The notes under the pieces are model-generated. The model saw nothing but the letters and a program-made list of their open reading frames with translations, ran no database searches and had not been told where the DNA came from. 64,000 nucleotides of DNA from assembly GCA_949357655.1 (NCBI GenBank), contig CASHTG010000004.1, forward strand, positions 1 to 64,000, read 5' to 3'. Below, piece after piece: positions 1 to 11,886 of this stretch (the stretch's first letter is position 1; every line of letters begins with the position of its first letter). The position numbers were made by a program, and so were the translations under genes. The stretch is from Parascedosporium putredinis. Lineage: Eukaryota > Ascomycota > Sordariomycetes > Microascales > Microascaceae.

Positions 1-1515
1 AGTAAGAGCTAGCTAATAGAAGATATGTTAGGATAGTAATCCCCTAGATAGAAGATAAGAACTATACCTCTTAAATATACTAATACCTACCTTACTCTAT
101 TATAATATAAATAGGTATAATATATATAGAAACTAAGTTACTTATAATTACCTTAAAGAGATAAATAGTATTATCTTAGCCTACTAACTTACTGGCAGAT
201 AGTTTAACTAATTTATGCGTATAACCTTTATTATAATATCTTTCTAAATATTATTATTAATATATTTATTATCTATCTAAAGATTTCTATTTATTAAAAA
301 AAGGGATTTAATAAGATAGTCTATTAAAATATAATAAATAGTTTTATAAATCTATAATATCTTTATATAAAAATAAATAAAGTTTTATTATTTATAAGAT
401 TTTCTTTTTATCTATATTATTCTTATTATATATTATTAAAAAGATTATTATTATAAATAGATTTTATATTAATTAATAATCTTATAGAGATCTTTATAAT
501 TCTTTACTTCTCTTAATCTAGCTCTCTAATAGTTCTTTTAAGTTAACCTAATTACTTTTTTAATATCTTTTAAAAGTTAATTTTTATTATTATATCTTTA
601 AGTATAAACCCTCTTTATAACCTCTTTAATATTTTTAGTTTTATTATATTTTTAGTTATTATAACTTCTTTTTTTCTTTTTATTATATCTTTTAAGATAT
701 TAGTTAAAATATATATAAATATATTAACTTTTATTTACCTTTTAGATTATTTTTTATAATAGGGGAGGATATTAATTACTTATATTAGCTTTTTAAAAAT
801 ATCTCTAGTTTATTAAAGAATATATATCTATTTAAATAAAAACTTTATATCTTTAGTTAGATATATTAAAGTTAATAGGTCTTAGTTATTAATTTATAAA
901 AAAGATAATATTAGCTATTAAATTAACTTTATAGTTAAAATAAGATATAGATATAAATATTAAATCTATAATAATATCTTTTATATTTCTATTTTATATA
1001 TAGTTTATTTAGGATATTTATTAATTATAAATTATATTTTTATATCTAATCTATTATTTTATTAGTTTACTATTTTATTTAAAATTTATAAGGTTTTATA
1101 TATAATATAAAATATTGAAATCTCTATAAATAGTAATATTTTCTAGGTTTTAGTTAATTATTAAAGGTTTTATCTATATATTAATATATATTATAAAAAA
1201 GGTATTAAGGTTTATTAAAATACTATTATAAAGATTAAAAAAGGTTATCTTTCTAACCTCTATTAAAAGTATATCTTTATATCTTTACTATAGGTAATAA
1301 TATCTATTAAGCTAATAATCTTATTTTTATATATATAACTATCTTTAAGATCTAAATTATATTTTATCTTAATATTAAGATAAACTTATTATATCTTAAA
1401 GTATTTTAGATATTATATTTTAAGGTTTTATAGATTCCCTTTAATATATTAATATATTAATTCTTTATTTAATAATAATATAATAAATTTATATAAAGAT
1501 ATTCTTCTTTTTTAA

Positions 1516-1845
1516 TATTTTATTAGATAAAAGAGATATCTTTTTCTAAAGTTTATATTTTATAGTAATATCTAATATTATTAGTTTATAAGGGGGATAG
1601 AGGTTTTACTTACTAACTACTATTAGCTATATATTTAAAAAGATTTATCTTATTATAAATAATAGTAGTTATAACTTTATTCTTAATAAAAGTTTAAATA
1701 ATATCTTAAGGTTTAAAAGGTTATCTTAAAGGTTATCTTAAAGGCTATTCTAATAGTTAATATAAGAATTTAAAAGGGTATCTATTATTATAAAGTTAAG
1801 ATCTATATTAGTATTTAAAGTTATATTCCCTATTTTACTTATATA
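1516..1845 (+). repeat. Diverged repeat, copy A of an inverted duplication
   Basis: This segment matches the reverse complement of about 7520-7832 over roughly 320 bases with many transitions and small gaps. Shared landmarks are TTAGATAAAAGA followed by ATATCTTTTTCTAAAG, then AGTTTATA and GGGGGATAG, several AAGGTTATCTTAAA motifs, and ATTATTATAAAGTTAA near the end. It is probably a fragment of a retroelement body, but no protein can be read from it. Confidence 0.7.
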
Positions 1846-2289
1846 TTATAATAGCTAGATAAGATATTATAGAAATAATAATAAAAGTTATAGAAATAAT
1901 ATATAGATAATTATAATAATATAAAATTATAAAATAGAAATAGATTTTAATAAAATAGAAATTTAGATCTTCTTTAAGGAAAGAAACCTTTAATTTTCCT
2001 TTTAATTAATATTTTTAAATATTAATATATATTTATAATTATATATATTATAATAAATAATAGAAAACCTATAATAATATATTACTTTAATTATATCTTA
2101 AATAAATAATTAAAGTTTAATTAATATATAAAGATATAAATATAAAAAAGCTTTAAAATAGGAAACTATATTTATACTTTTATTAGTATAAGTTTTAGAT
2201 TTTTAGTTTAAGTATTTTAGGATATTATAATAATTTATATATTATTTATTATATATTTTAAAATAGAAATATAATAAAAAAGTAAATTA

Positions 2290-2655
2290 TTATGCTAAAG
2301 CTACTATAGCTAGCTAGATGTAGATATAGTGTTCTACTATAGCCTATAGGTATTAGCTAAAGATCACCTAATAGCCTCTATAATTACTATCTAGGATCTA
2401 GGAGGATATAAAGGGTCATCTAGTAGATAGGTCGCTAGGAAGGTAGAACTATCTTACTTACTTACTTCTAATACCTAGCTTCCCTTATAACTCTAGTATT
2501 ATATAAGGATATATTACTATAGTGACCCTTAAGGATTAGCAATCCTTATAGTAACTAAGTGATCACTAGATCACTCTAGAGATACTACTATCTAGAGCTC
2601 TAATAGCTTCTCAATAGCTTAGTTATCAGCAAGCTAGTTAGTATAACCTTTTATC
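2290..2655. repeat. GC-richer island in the AT block, possible solo LTR
   Basis: This stretch is visibly richer in G and C than its flanks. It has a TATA-like GGATATAAAGGG at about 2402, several short palindromes (GTGATCACTAGATCAC, GGATTAGCAATCC), and a TTATCA motif just beyond its right edge that recalls the core of the initiator-tRNA primer binding site used by many LTR elements. No second copy was found in the window, so calling it an LTR is a weak inference. Confidence 0.3.
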
Positions 2656-3230
2656 ATAATATAAATAGACCTCTAAATAAAGATAAAATAATATTATTAA
2701 AGGAAGATATATATCTCTTTTTAATATATCTTATATATAATTTAGAGATATATAAAGTTTAGATTATTATATTTTATATAATAATATCTATTTAGAAGAT
2801 AACTTTAATTACTATTATATATTATAAAGTAATAATTTTAATAAGAATATTTTATAATAATTAATATAGATTTATATATTTAGTAAAAATAGCTATAATT
2901 AAAATAATAAATATCTTTTCTATTTTACTTTAAAAGCTATAACTTATAGGAAATAGAAGCTAAAGATTTTAATATAACCTTTTTACCTATATATAATTTT
3001 AAACTAATAAGGGAATTACTTATTAGATTAATATTATTATATTAATATCTTTCTAATTTTTACTTAGATATTTATTTAAAGGGAAAGGAATTAGCTTTTA
3101 AAGATTTTAAAATATAACTTATTATAATAAGTTTATATTATATATTAATCTTCTTAAATAGATTAGAAAAGATAGTAAAATTATATAAATCTATTTAATA
3201 TAGTAAGTTAGTTAGGAAATAAGATAAAGA

Positions 3231-3430
3231 TATAGATATTTTTATTATATTATAATATCTAATAAAAAAGCTAAAAGATATTAGTAAAAGCTTAAAGAAA
3301 GTAATTTAATTATAACCTTAGATATAACGATTTATATATTATAGAGGTAACTAAATAATAATTATTATATTATTAAATAATATCTTAACTTTTATAAATA
3401 GAGTTTATTTATTAGAGAAATATAATAAAG
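3231..3430. repeat. Retroelement-like repeat, uninterrupted copy
   Basis: This segment is a diverged direct copy of about 4430-4574 continued at 5155-5215. Both contain TATAATATYTAATA, AATAATATYTTA and then, downstream, TTTATTTATTAGAGAAATAT. In this copy ATATCTTA at 3380-3387 runs straight on; in the other copy the corresponding ATATTTTA is split and duplicated around an inserted TIR element. The coding origin is unknown, with retrotransposon debris the likeliest source. Confidence 0.65.
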
Positions 3431-4429
3431 TAAATAAAAATATAATATAAGAATATAAAACTAATTAAATATAAAACCTAATTATAAAAAGATATTAAAC
3501 TAAAAAGTTAGATATTAAAATTAATATTATTAAAAAGTAATTAATATATCTAATCTAATTAAAGATAAAATATAATAATTTTATAATATATTATATATAT
3601 ATTTAACTATATTAATTATTTTATAAACTATAATTATAGATATAATAAGATATTAAAATATTTTATTTATTAATAAATAGTTTATATAATAATAGAGATT
3701 AACTAATTAGATATATTATATAATAAAAATAGATAAAGATATTATTTTAGAGGAAATATTAAAAATAATCTTTTAGAAATTAATAGCTTTTATAATCTAA
3801 GAAAAGGTTATAAAGTTTTATAAGAAGATCTATTTAGTAAAGCTTTTAAATACCTAAAGCTAAATATTTACTTTAAATAAACTAATAGATTAAAAAGTTC
3901 TAAAGTAATAAATATTAGTAAACTATTTAAAACTATAAGTTTATATAGATAATATCTAATAGATATTCTTTTAAAATATTTTTATATTTTTATATTCCTC
4001 TCCTCTATATAATAGGAGCTAATATTATATATCTTTTATCTTTTTATTATTTAGATTATTATTCCTTTTCTTTTATTTTATATATTAAATATAGTTTTTA
4101 TCTTATATAATAGGATAAAGTTAGAATATAGAATAGGGGATGATCTATTTTACTTAATATTCTAATAAGAGTATATAATTAGTTAATAGTAAGATCTATA
4201 TCTATAGTATAAAATAAAAATAAAAATAAATATATATATAATAAAAGTAGATTTATAATAAGTTAAAAATATATAAAAATATTATAGAAGTAAATAAATA
4301 ATAAAGGATAAAAGTTTTAATATCTTAGAGGTTTTTTATTTTATTATTATTAAAAGAGGAAAAGCTATATATTATATAAAAGATAATAAAATAAAATAAA
4401 ATAATAATAATAATAAAAATATAGATATA

Positions 4430-5215
4430 TTTATAATATTATAATATTTAATAGAGAAGTTAAAAAAGCTAATAAAATTTAAAGAAAATAACTTAATTAT
4501 AACTTAAAATATAAAAGTTTATTTATAATATATATAATTAAATATTAACTATTTAATTATTAAATAATATTTTAGGGCCTCACTATATAATATACTACTT
4601 TTAATAGCTAGGGTACTTTTTTATAATTAGCCCTATAGGGTAAAGTTATAATATATTAATATTTAGGCCTACTCTAAGTATAGTAGTAATTAAACCTAGT
4701 AAAAGATACCCTATAGCACTATACTTAAAAATACCCTTTAATATTATTAAACTCTAGTCCTTATATAAGCTTCTAATACTATATCTATACTAAAATACCC
4801 TCTAATACTAGATAAAAATCTATATTCTATATACCTTTAAATTTAAAATATATTTAATTAATATTAAAAAGTATTTTTATATAGTACTAGAAGGTATTTT
4901 AATATAGTACTATTAGAAGGTATTTTTAGTATCTTAGTATAGTACTAGAGTATTTTTTAATATCTATTTAATTTAATATTTTATTAGGACTTATTCTATT
5001 AGTAGTAGAGGGTGTTTTAGTATAAAACTATAGGGTACTTTTACTAGGCTTACTACTAGGCTTAGTAGTTAATATACTATAACTTTACCCTATAGGGCTG
5101 ATTATATAAAAAGTATGCTAGCTATTAGAAGTAGTATATTATATAGTGAGGCCTATATTTTAACTTCTTTATAGAAAGAATTTATTTATTAGAGAAATAT
5201 AATAAGATAGGTAAA
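4430..5215. repeat. Retroelement-like repeat interrupted by a TIR element
   Basis: This is the second copy of the 3231-3430 repeat. It is interrupted at 4574/5155 by the 580-bp TIR element, and similarity to the first copy resumes immediately after the insertion with TAACTT and TTTATTTATTAGAGAAATATAA. The nested order shows that the repeat was in place and duplicated before the DNA element entered. Confidence 0.65.
4575..5154. mobile_element. Non-autonomous TIR element (hAT-like MITE), copy 1
   Basis: The element is about 580 bp with imperfect terminal inverted repeats of roughly 160 bp. The left end starts GGGCCTCACTATATAATATA and the right end, read in reverse, starts AGGCCTCACTATATAATATA. 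ACTATATAATATACTACTT lies at 4582-4600 and its complement at 5129-5147. The flanks are a perfect 8-bp duplication, ATATTTTA, at 4567-4574 and 5155-5162. An 8-bp target duplication is typical of the hAT superfamily. No transposase frame is present. The middle carries repeated motifs of the kind TAGTACTA...GAAGGTATTTT. Family assignment rests only on ends and duplication length. Confidence 0.8.
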
Positions 5216-5866
5216 AAGCTTTTATAGATATTAAATAATATCTAAGTTATAAAAGTATTATTAAAAATAAAGTTATAGATTAACTATATATTATTATTAA
5301 TATTTATATTATTAATAACTATTAAAACTAACTAATATTAGTAAAAGTTAAAGTTTTAATAAGATTACTATATATTAATTTAAATTTTTATTAAGCTCTA
5401 TAAATAGGAAAATAATATATATAACTAGAGTAATAGTATAAGCTAATATAAACTTTAAAAAGACTCTATTAATAGAAGTTAACTTAGAAAATTTTCAATA
5501 TATATCTATATAGGAAAAAAAGCTCTAACCTTTAATATATATTAAGCTTATAATCTCTAATAAATATTAACTTAACTCTTAATAACTATATAATAATTAA
5601 CAGTAAGAAAAGTTTTCTTCTTCTTCTTTTAAAGCTAAGCTCTAAGATAATATTTAGGCTTATATAACTAGGTCTCTTATTACTAGAGCTCTCATTACTT
5701 ATCTAATACTATCTTAAGTAAGAACTAAAGCTAAAGATAGATAATAATAGGTCTTTATTAAGCCCTAACCCTAGCTTTAGCCTTAGATTTAATAGACTAT
5801 CTAAAAGAAAAAGAGGGAGGAGGACTAGAAGATCTTTATCTACTATACCTTAAAGGTAATTTAATA

Positions 5867-6459
5867 AGGCCTTTACTATATAATATACTACTTTTAATAG
5901 CTAGTATACTTTTTATATAATTAGCCTATAGGGTAAAGTTATAATATATTAATATTTAGGCCTACTTTAAGTATAGTAGTAATTAAACCTAGTAAAGGTA
6001 CCCTATAGTATTATACTAAAATACCTTTTAATATTAACTCTAGTCCTCTACTAAAAACTATATTTATATTAAATATAAACTTTTAATATTAAATCTATAT
6101 TGAAATTCCCTCTAATACTAGATGAAAATCTATATTCTATATATTTTAAAATTTAAAGTATACTTAATTAATATTATAAGTATTTTTAATATAGTATTAG
6201 AAGGTATTTTAATATAGTACTATTAGAAGATATCTTAAATATCTTAGTATAATATAAGAGTGTTTTTAGTATATTCTATTCTATTAGGACTTATTTTATT
6301 AGTAGTAGAGGGTATTTTAGTAAAGAACTATAGGGTACTTTTACTAGGTTTACTTACTACTAGGCTTAGTAGTTAATATACTATAACTTTACCCTATAGG
6401 GCTAATTATATAAAAAGTATACTAGCTATTAAAAGTAGTATATTATATAGTAAGGCCCT
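5867..6459. mobile_element. Non-autonomous TIR element (hAT-like MITE), copy 2
   Basis: This copy is about 593 bp and has the same architecture as 4575-5154, with the shared end motif at 5875-5893 and its complement at 6433-6451. The palindromic CCCTATAGGG block near the right end is also shared, reduced at the left end to CCTATAGGG. The flanking 8-mers (ATTTAATA and AATTACTA) match at six of eight positions, so the target duplication has probably decayed. Left TIR GGGCCTC has become AGGCCTTT, the kind of change RIP produces plus one small insertion. No coding capacity is visible. Confidence 0.75.
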
Positions 6460-6539
6460 AATTACTAAGATATAGATTTATAATAGATTACCTTTTAGAC
6501 CTCTCTAAATATCTTATTCTACTTTTTTAAAACCTCTAT

Positions 6540-6990
6540 ATAAGGATATCATTATATAGAGTAAAGAGGTATAGTATATATAGGCTGATAGTAAGGTAGT
6601 AGGGGTAGTAAGTAGAGAGTAAGGTAGGTATATATTTAGGCTTTTACTAATTACTACTCCCCTTCTTCTAACCTCTTCCTTTCTCTCCTTTTTATAACTA
6701 GTCTTATATAATCTACTATCCCTTCACTCTTCTTTTCCCCTCCTTTTAATTATTAATTTCCCCTCTTTTATTACTTTTCCTTACTTATATCTAGCTAAGA
6801 GGTCTCTATAGGTTTACTTAGATATAGGAGCTTACTAGCTGACTTATTATCAGCCTACTATTCCTATAGGTAGACCTCTAGGGAATCCTTAGTTAACTCT
6901 TTTAGGGCTATTTCTTAGTTTATTCCCTAAGAGAGCTATTAGTAGTTGCTTAGGCTTCTCTTTATCCTGATACTTTATATAATCTTAAAA
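6540..6990. repeat. Repeat segment, longer copy
   Basis: This segment contains GTAAAGAGGTATAGTATATA near 6561 and GAGCTATTAGTAGTTGCTTAGG near 6932. Both landmarks recur in the same order at about 7205-7430, where the middle is largely missing. It is moderately GC-richer than its flanks. It could be a pair of LTR remnants or a second non-autonomous element; the ends were not resolved. Confidence 0.5.
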
Positions 6991-7204
6991 GAAAAAGGTA
7001 AAATCTTTAATCTACTAATATAGATATTATTAGAGTATCTATCTAATCTATACTAATAAATATAATATAAAATATAATTTATAATATATTAAACCTTTAT
7101 AAACTTAAATATTTAAACTATAATAAACTATATAAAGTTATATATTAATATATTAAAAGTAGCTATTAAGGTTTTAAAGAGAAAAGGAAAAATAACTAAA
7201 CTTT

Positions 7205-7430
7205 ATATATTATAAAAGTATTATTATATAAAGTAAAGAGGTATAATATATATAAGCTAATAAGAAGGTAATAAGAAGTAGTAGATAGAAAGTAAAATAG
7301 GAGTATATTCTTTTCTTTACTAATTATTACTTTCTTCTTTTTATAAGGCTACTCTTAGGTAGTTCTAGCTATAGAGGGCTATTAGTAGCTTTATAGGTCT
7401 TCTTTTATCCTAATATATATTTTACTAATA
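7205..7430. repeat. Repeat segment, internally deleted copy
   Basis: This is the shorter relative of 6540-6990. GTAAAGAGGTATAATATATA at about 7222 and GGGCTATTAGTAGCTTTATAGG at about 7377 correspond to the two ends of the longer copy, and the middle is absent. The pair lies in direct orientation about 660 bases apart. Confidence 0.5.
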
Positions 7431-7519
7431 TATATCTTATTATTATTAAAACCTATAGTAAAATAAGAAGAGCTATTATAATAGCCTCTTCTACTATTAT
7501 TAATAAGAATAGTAAAATA

Positions 7520-7832
7520 TAAAATATAATTTTAAATATTAATATAGATTTTAACTTTATAATAATTAATACCCCTGTAACTAACTTTTAAGATAACCTC
7601 TAAAATAATCTTTAAGATAACCTTAAAAACTTTAAAATATTACCTAGTAAACCCCTATAAAGGTAAAACTATAGCTATTACTATTAATAATATAAGATAG
7701 ACCTTTTTAATATAGAGCTAATAGTAATTAGTAAGATAAGACCCCTATCCCCCTCTATAAACTAATATAATAGTAGATATTATTATAAAATATAGGCTTT
7801 AGAAAAAGATATTTCTTTTATCTAATAAAATT
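7520..7832 (-). repeat. Diverged repeat, copy B of an inverted duplication
   Basis: The reverse complement matches 1516-1845 along its length. This copy keeps somewhat more G and C (for example CCCCTATCCCCCTC near 7741 and CCCCTGTAACT near 7572), so it is less eroded and would be the better query for identifying the parent element. Confidence 0.7.
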
Positions 7833-8149
7833 ATTCTCGAAATTGGTAAAGCTTCTTATTTATTATTTCTAGAGAAAGAAAATGATAGAAATAGTATATA
7901 GATCCCTCACTAAATAAGAACTAGAAATAACTCTAGCTTCTAGCTGTAGAAAGATTGATAGCTCTAGTAGACTATAATAGATCCCTAGAGATTAAACTAG
8001 GAGCTACTATTTAGGCCTTATAAATATTAATAGCTTACCTAAGGTAATTATTATTCTTTTAAATATAGATCCTATCTTACTGATTTCTAATATACTTATA
8101 AAGTTATATACTTTAGTAAAGTTATTATACTCCTTAGGGGACTTGATCC

Positions 8150-11100
8150 TACTAGTAAATAATATACCTCTGATGACTAGGTGCTGATTCTAGATTCTTG
8201 ATGATCGTAGCGATAGAAAATATAGTATTTCTAGCTAAGCTGGCGATCGTGAAAGCTTAAGCTAGACTAGTTAACCCTGTAGCGGCGGCGCTAAGCTTGC
8301 TGATAAAAGGAATGATAAAAGGACAGTCGTGATAATATTTATAATTAGTTCCTTCTTCTCCTCCTCTTAGATATCCTCTCTAATCTCCTTTATTTACTCT
8401 ATAGTGCTAAGGGCCTAGATTATAGAGAATATAAGTATTAATAGTACCTTAATAGTATTATTATTCCTACCTATCTAGAGACCTATACTACACTTAAAGA
8501 TAGTCACTATAAGATAAATCCTTAATGTCTTGATATTAGGTAGGATCTTATTAAAAATAGCTTTAGGGTTAATAGGCTCCTATCCCTTCTTTAAGGTTAG
8601 TATTCCTATAGTAGTGAGCTCCTACCCCTAATATATTAGATTTCCCTATGTTTGTTTATAGTGTTAGATATCTAATGTAGTTTTAAATGTGATGTTATCT
8701 CTATTAAGACTAACCTCTTCCTTTAGGGTTTTATAGAAGCTAGCTTTATCTTTTAAGGTTAGTTCTAGGTTCTAGATACTGATTATTAAGGTTCCTAGGA
8801 TATTATATAGTATTAGGTAATCTCCTTTATATTTATGACTATTACTATTAAACTTATATTAGAAATACTTATTACTATCTCTTAGGAAGCCTTTATAATT
8901 ATAGATCTATATTTAATACCTTAAGTTTAAGGGTATTAACTCCTTTATATATTTCATATATAAGCTAAACTTGCTATTATAGCCCTTGTTTACGCCCTTA
9001 TACTTAGAGACTACTTGTTTAGTATGTTGTTGAGGATGTATAGGGTGTAGATAGGCTTATATCTAGGCCTTATTTTATTAGTATCTATCACTAACTTATT
9101 AAGACTCGCGAATTTATATATGAGGTGGCATAGGATAATGTCCCTATTCTCAGTCTCGCCAACACCGGAATCACTGTAGTCTATGTTGAGGTCGACGGCC
9201 CAGTCCGACACGCCGCCAAAATTCAAACCCTTAACCCATAAGATTCGGGTGGATTTGGTCGTGTCGGTCATCCAAGCAACCCATTCCTCGTCATTGTAGA
9301 CTAGGATATCAGAGTTGGACGGGCCGTCGTGGTAAGACTCGACATAGTAGCCTATACACTCCGGGTACTGGCCATCTAACAGGATCTGGCGAATCTCGGC
9401 TGAAGCAATACAGCCGCGTGTATCTGGATATGGTCCCTTTGCAGCATCTGACTCTGTCGACGATCCGGTGAACTGACACATGGGCTCCTTATATCCGGGC
9501 TCGGCCATGTGGAAGCTCCTTCCATAGCTGGAGATACCGACAATAACCTTTTTAGAGGGGACTCCGGCCTTGGTGATCATAGCTAACGCCTTGGTGGTCT
9601 CGGTGATGTTGATGTGTGAATGGAGGCAGTCGCCCTCAGAGCAACCGGTCACAGACCATTCATTTCCGTGGTCCCACTAGCCATGCAAGTTATACGTCGT
9701 ATAGATTATATAGTCAAGTACCTAGGCCATTTCCTTGATGCGGAATCCCTTGAGGTACTAATAAGACGCCGGGGCGGCGATGGAGACAGACTTTGTAGGG
9801 AGTCAGGCCTTCACTTGGGTGACAAAGTCAAGGTAGTCTAATCCCTCGACGAGCTTACCAGGATCGTCTATAGGCAGATCGGGGGCAGCGGGGTACTCCC
9901 AATCAAAGTCCACGCCGTCCAGCCCGTGTTCGTTGATGAAGGACACGACGTTATTGATAAGAGTGGCGCGGTTGGCCTCCGTCACACCCTCGCGGAAGAT
10001 GGTGTAGGTGGGCTGCTCAGTAGAGAAAGTCCAGCCGCCAAAGGACAGGATCCTTTTGATACCTATCATACCCTTCATCAAGCCAAACTGCTCCTGCACT
10101 TTGCTGACGTCGATGCAGAAATCCGGGTGATGTTGCCAAAGGCAAAATGGATATGGGTGTACTTGCTAGTATCGATGTCAGTGATGTCCATATGGAGGCA
10201 GGGGCGCTCTTTATTCTATGCCTCGAAATAGGCAACATGTATGAATTTCGCAGGGGGTTGGAGTTGTTGATGATGTCCATGCCGCAATTAGAGATACAGC
10301 TATTCATATCCGGCTGGGTCGTGCCGGGCGCTCCCGTGCCACCGGGCGCAATGGTACAGAAGTTCTCGAGAGTTCCGCATTGGCCCCACACGTTGCAGCA
10401 GACGTTGAGAGGGCACGGGTTCAAGTCGGACTGGGCATTTCCATCGGTAGGTCGTTTGGTGTTGGCGACCTGCGGGCCTCAAACGGCGTTGGCGATGGCG
10501 TTGGGCATCGGCGGCGAACCCTTGGACAAGCAAAGTTTCATTCCCGCCTGTAGAAACGAGCATCCAGCCCAGCCCCATGTGTTCTTGTTGAACTCTATCA
10601 ACTGATCGAGGGTGATTTTATATTTAGCAGCGATGTCTCCGCAGTAGCCTACGCCATCGTAGGTGTACGATGCGCAAGATCCATCGGCGTTCTGCTTGGG
10701 AGATGCTATAAGTTCACAGTGTTCTTCGACCAGCAGCCCGTTCTCTCAGCGGAGGCCAAGTAGGAAATTTACCTACTGTCTGGGAGGGTACCCGAGGAGC
10801 AGCACACCCAAGTTCCCGGGAAGATGGCGTTGCAAAAGCCCGGGGCCAGGTTATACTTTTAGATGTCGCTCAACGAGATCCCGCATCGCTCACCAAGGGA
10901 CCAGCAACCGTCATCGGAAACGGCTTAGATTGCCCTGCACTCGGCGCGGGGAGCCAAGACGTTAGCTCCGTCGTTTAGGGATCTCTTAGCCACAACAGGT
11001 TCACCAACTTGCTCGAGGCCGGACATAATCTCGTTCTTGGGCTCCAAATCAACCGCCCTGAAGATGCTAAGCTTGACGTCATCCCATTCGTCCTCGGCGT

Positions 11101-11886
11101 CGGCTCCGCGCCAGCATTCTCCGTCATACAGGCTCTTGACGGCCCCCTGGACGGACGAAACGTTTCCACGGAGATCGGCGAAAATTCCGAGCGACCAGGT
11201 GCTAGGCGTCTTATCTTTATAGACCTGCACACCCACCCTTCTAGCAGAGGAGGCGGCGGCGGCGGCGGATCCGTCAAGGAACCTCTGGACGATCTTAGCG
11301 GCGCTGGCCTTCTGCACCTCGCCATCTACGTAGAGGCCGACAACAGTGTTTCCTGAGCGCCCGAAAATGACGTTGCGGTGGCAGTTAGAGTCATCCCGAA
11401 GCCAAGCGTACAGCTTACCCACAGCCAAGCGAAGATGCTTGGCGTCTGCGGTGTTATCCTCTCCGTCGCCATTCCAGCTAAGAAGCTAGGCAGTGGTCTC
11501 GTTGGTGCGGGTCTCAGCGCTGGGGAAGCAGCTAGTCTGCCCATCCCGGCGGAGGAGGGTATTCTCGCCGAGAGGCTGCCCAAATGTGAACGGCGCAGGG
11601 GTATACTCCTCCGTAATGCCCGTATCTTCTTAGGAAGCAGTGCAGGCGCGGTAGGTAACAAGCTTCTTGTCGTTGTCGACGGGGGTGTGGAGGGCGGTGT
11701 TAAATATGACCAGCTCGCCACAGCGCATCAGGGCTGGGCGACCGTGCAGGTATATCTAGTCTGACGGGTCGGATCCGGCATCGCCGCATTTAACGGGGCA
11801 CGGATTGGAGGGGTGAAGGCATTGGCCTAGGCAGATACTGCGCCGGCGAAGCAGACAAGGCTAGAGCCTGAGTGAACGAGTTTCAT
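8150..11886 (-). pseudogene. Secreted LysM/chitin-binding/GH18 subgroup C chitinase, RIP-damaged
   Basis: This is a relic of a killer-toxin-like fungal chitinase, a secreted chitin hydrolase family. From 11886: a hydrophobic signal-like start; a cysteine-rich N-terminal region (about 11.8-11.3 kb); LysM-like segments (about 10.93-10.5 kb); a type-1 chitin-binding motif CNVWGQCG near 10.39 kb; then GH18 with the catalytic block DGVDFDWEYP at about 9.93-9.9 kb. The conserved C-terminal extension can be traced as far as about 8.15 kb, increasingly AT-rich. In-frame stops include 10925-10927, 10859-10861, 10479-10481, 10216-10218, 9803-9805, 9758-9760, 9722-9724 and 9677-9679. Most sit where the family has Gln or Trp, consistent with CAG/CAA or TGG changed to stops by RIP. 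Some frame changes are also present. No working product is expected. Confidence 0.85.

Larger units (their letters stand above)
1..8150. repeat. AT-rich, RIP-like repeat block (gene-free)
   Basis: By eye this stretch is mostly A and T, dominated by TA, AT and AA dinucleotides and poor in CA, TG and CG. No frame stays open for any recognisable domain. It contains several diverged repeated segments, listed separately, and grades on the right into the damaged end of a chitinase gene. Repeats reduced to TA-rich sequence are the known outcome of RIP in Pezizomycotina; that it is RIP here is inferred from composition and from TAG/TAA stops in the adjoining gene. A RIP index was not calculated. Confidence 0.85.

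Noticed and set aside
4573..5155. TIR element as a Tc1/mariner type with TA target duplication
   Set aside because: TA flanks are nearly unavoidable in this AT-rich context. The perfect ATATTTTA duplication and the paralogous empty site fit an 8-bp duplication better.
10975..11764. Open frames on both strands overlapping the chitinase N-terminal region, including a Gly-rich one at 11009-11356
   Set aside because: They are opposite-strand or off-frame shadows. The Gly run is the complement of an Ala/Pro-coding repeat in the chitinase.
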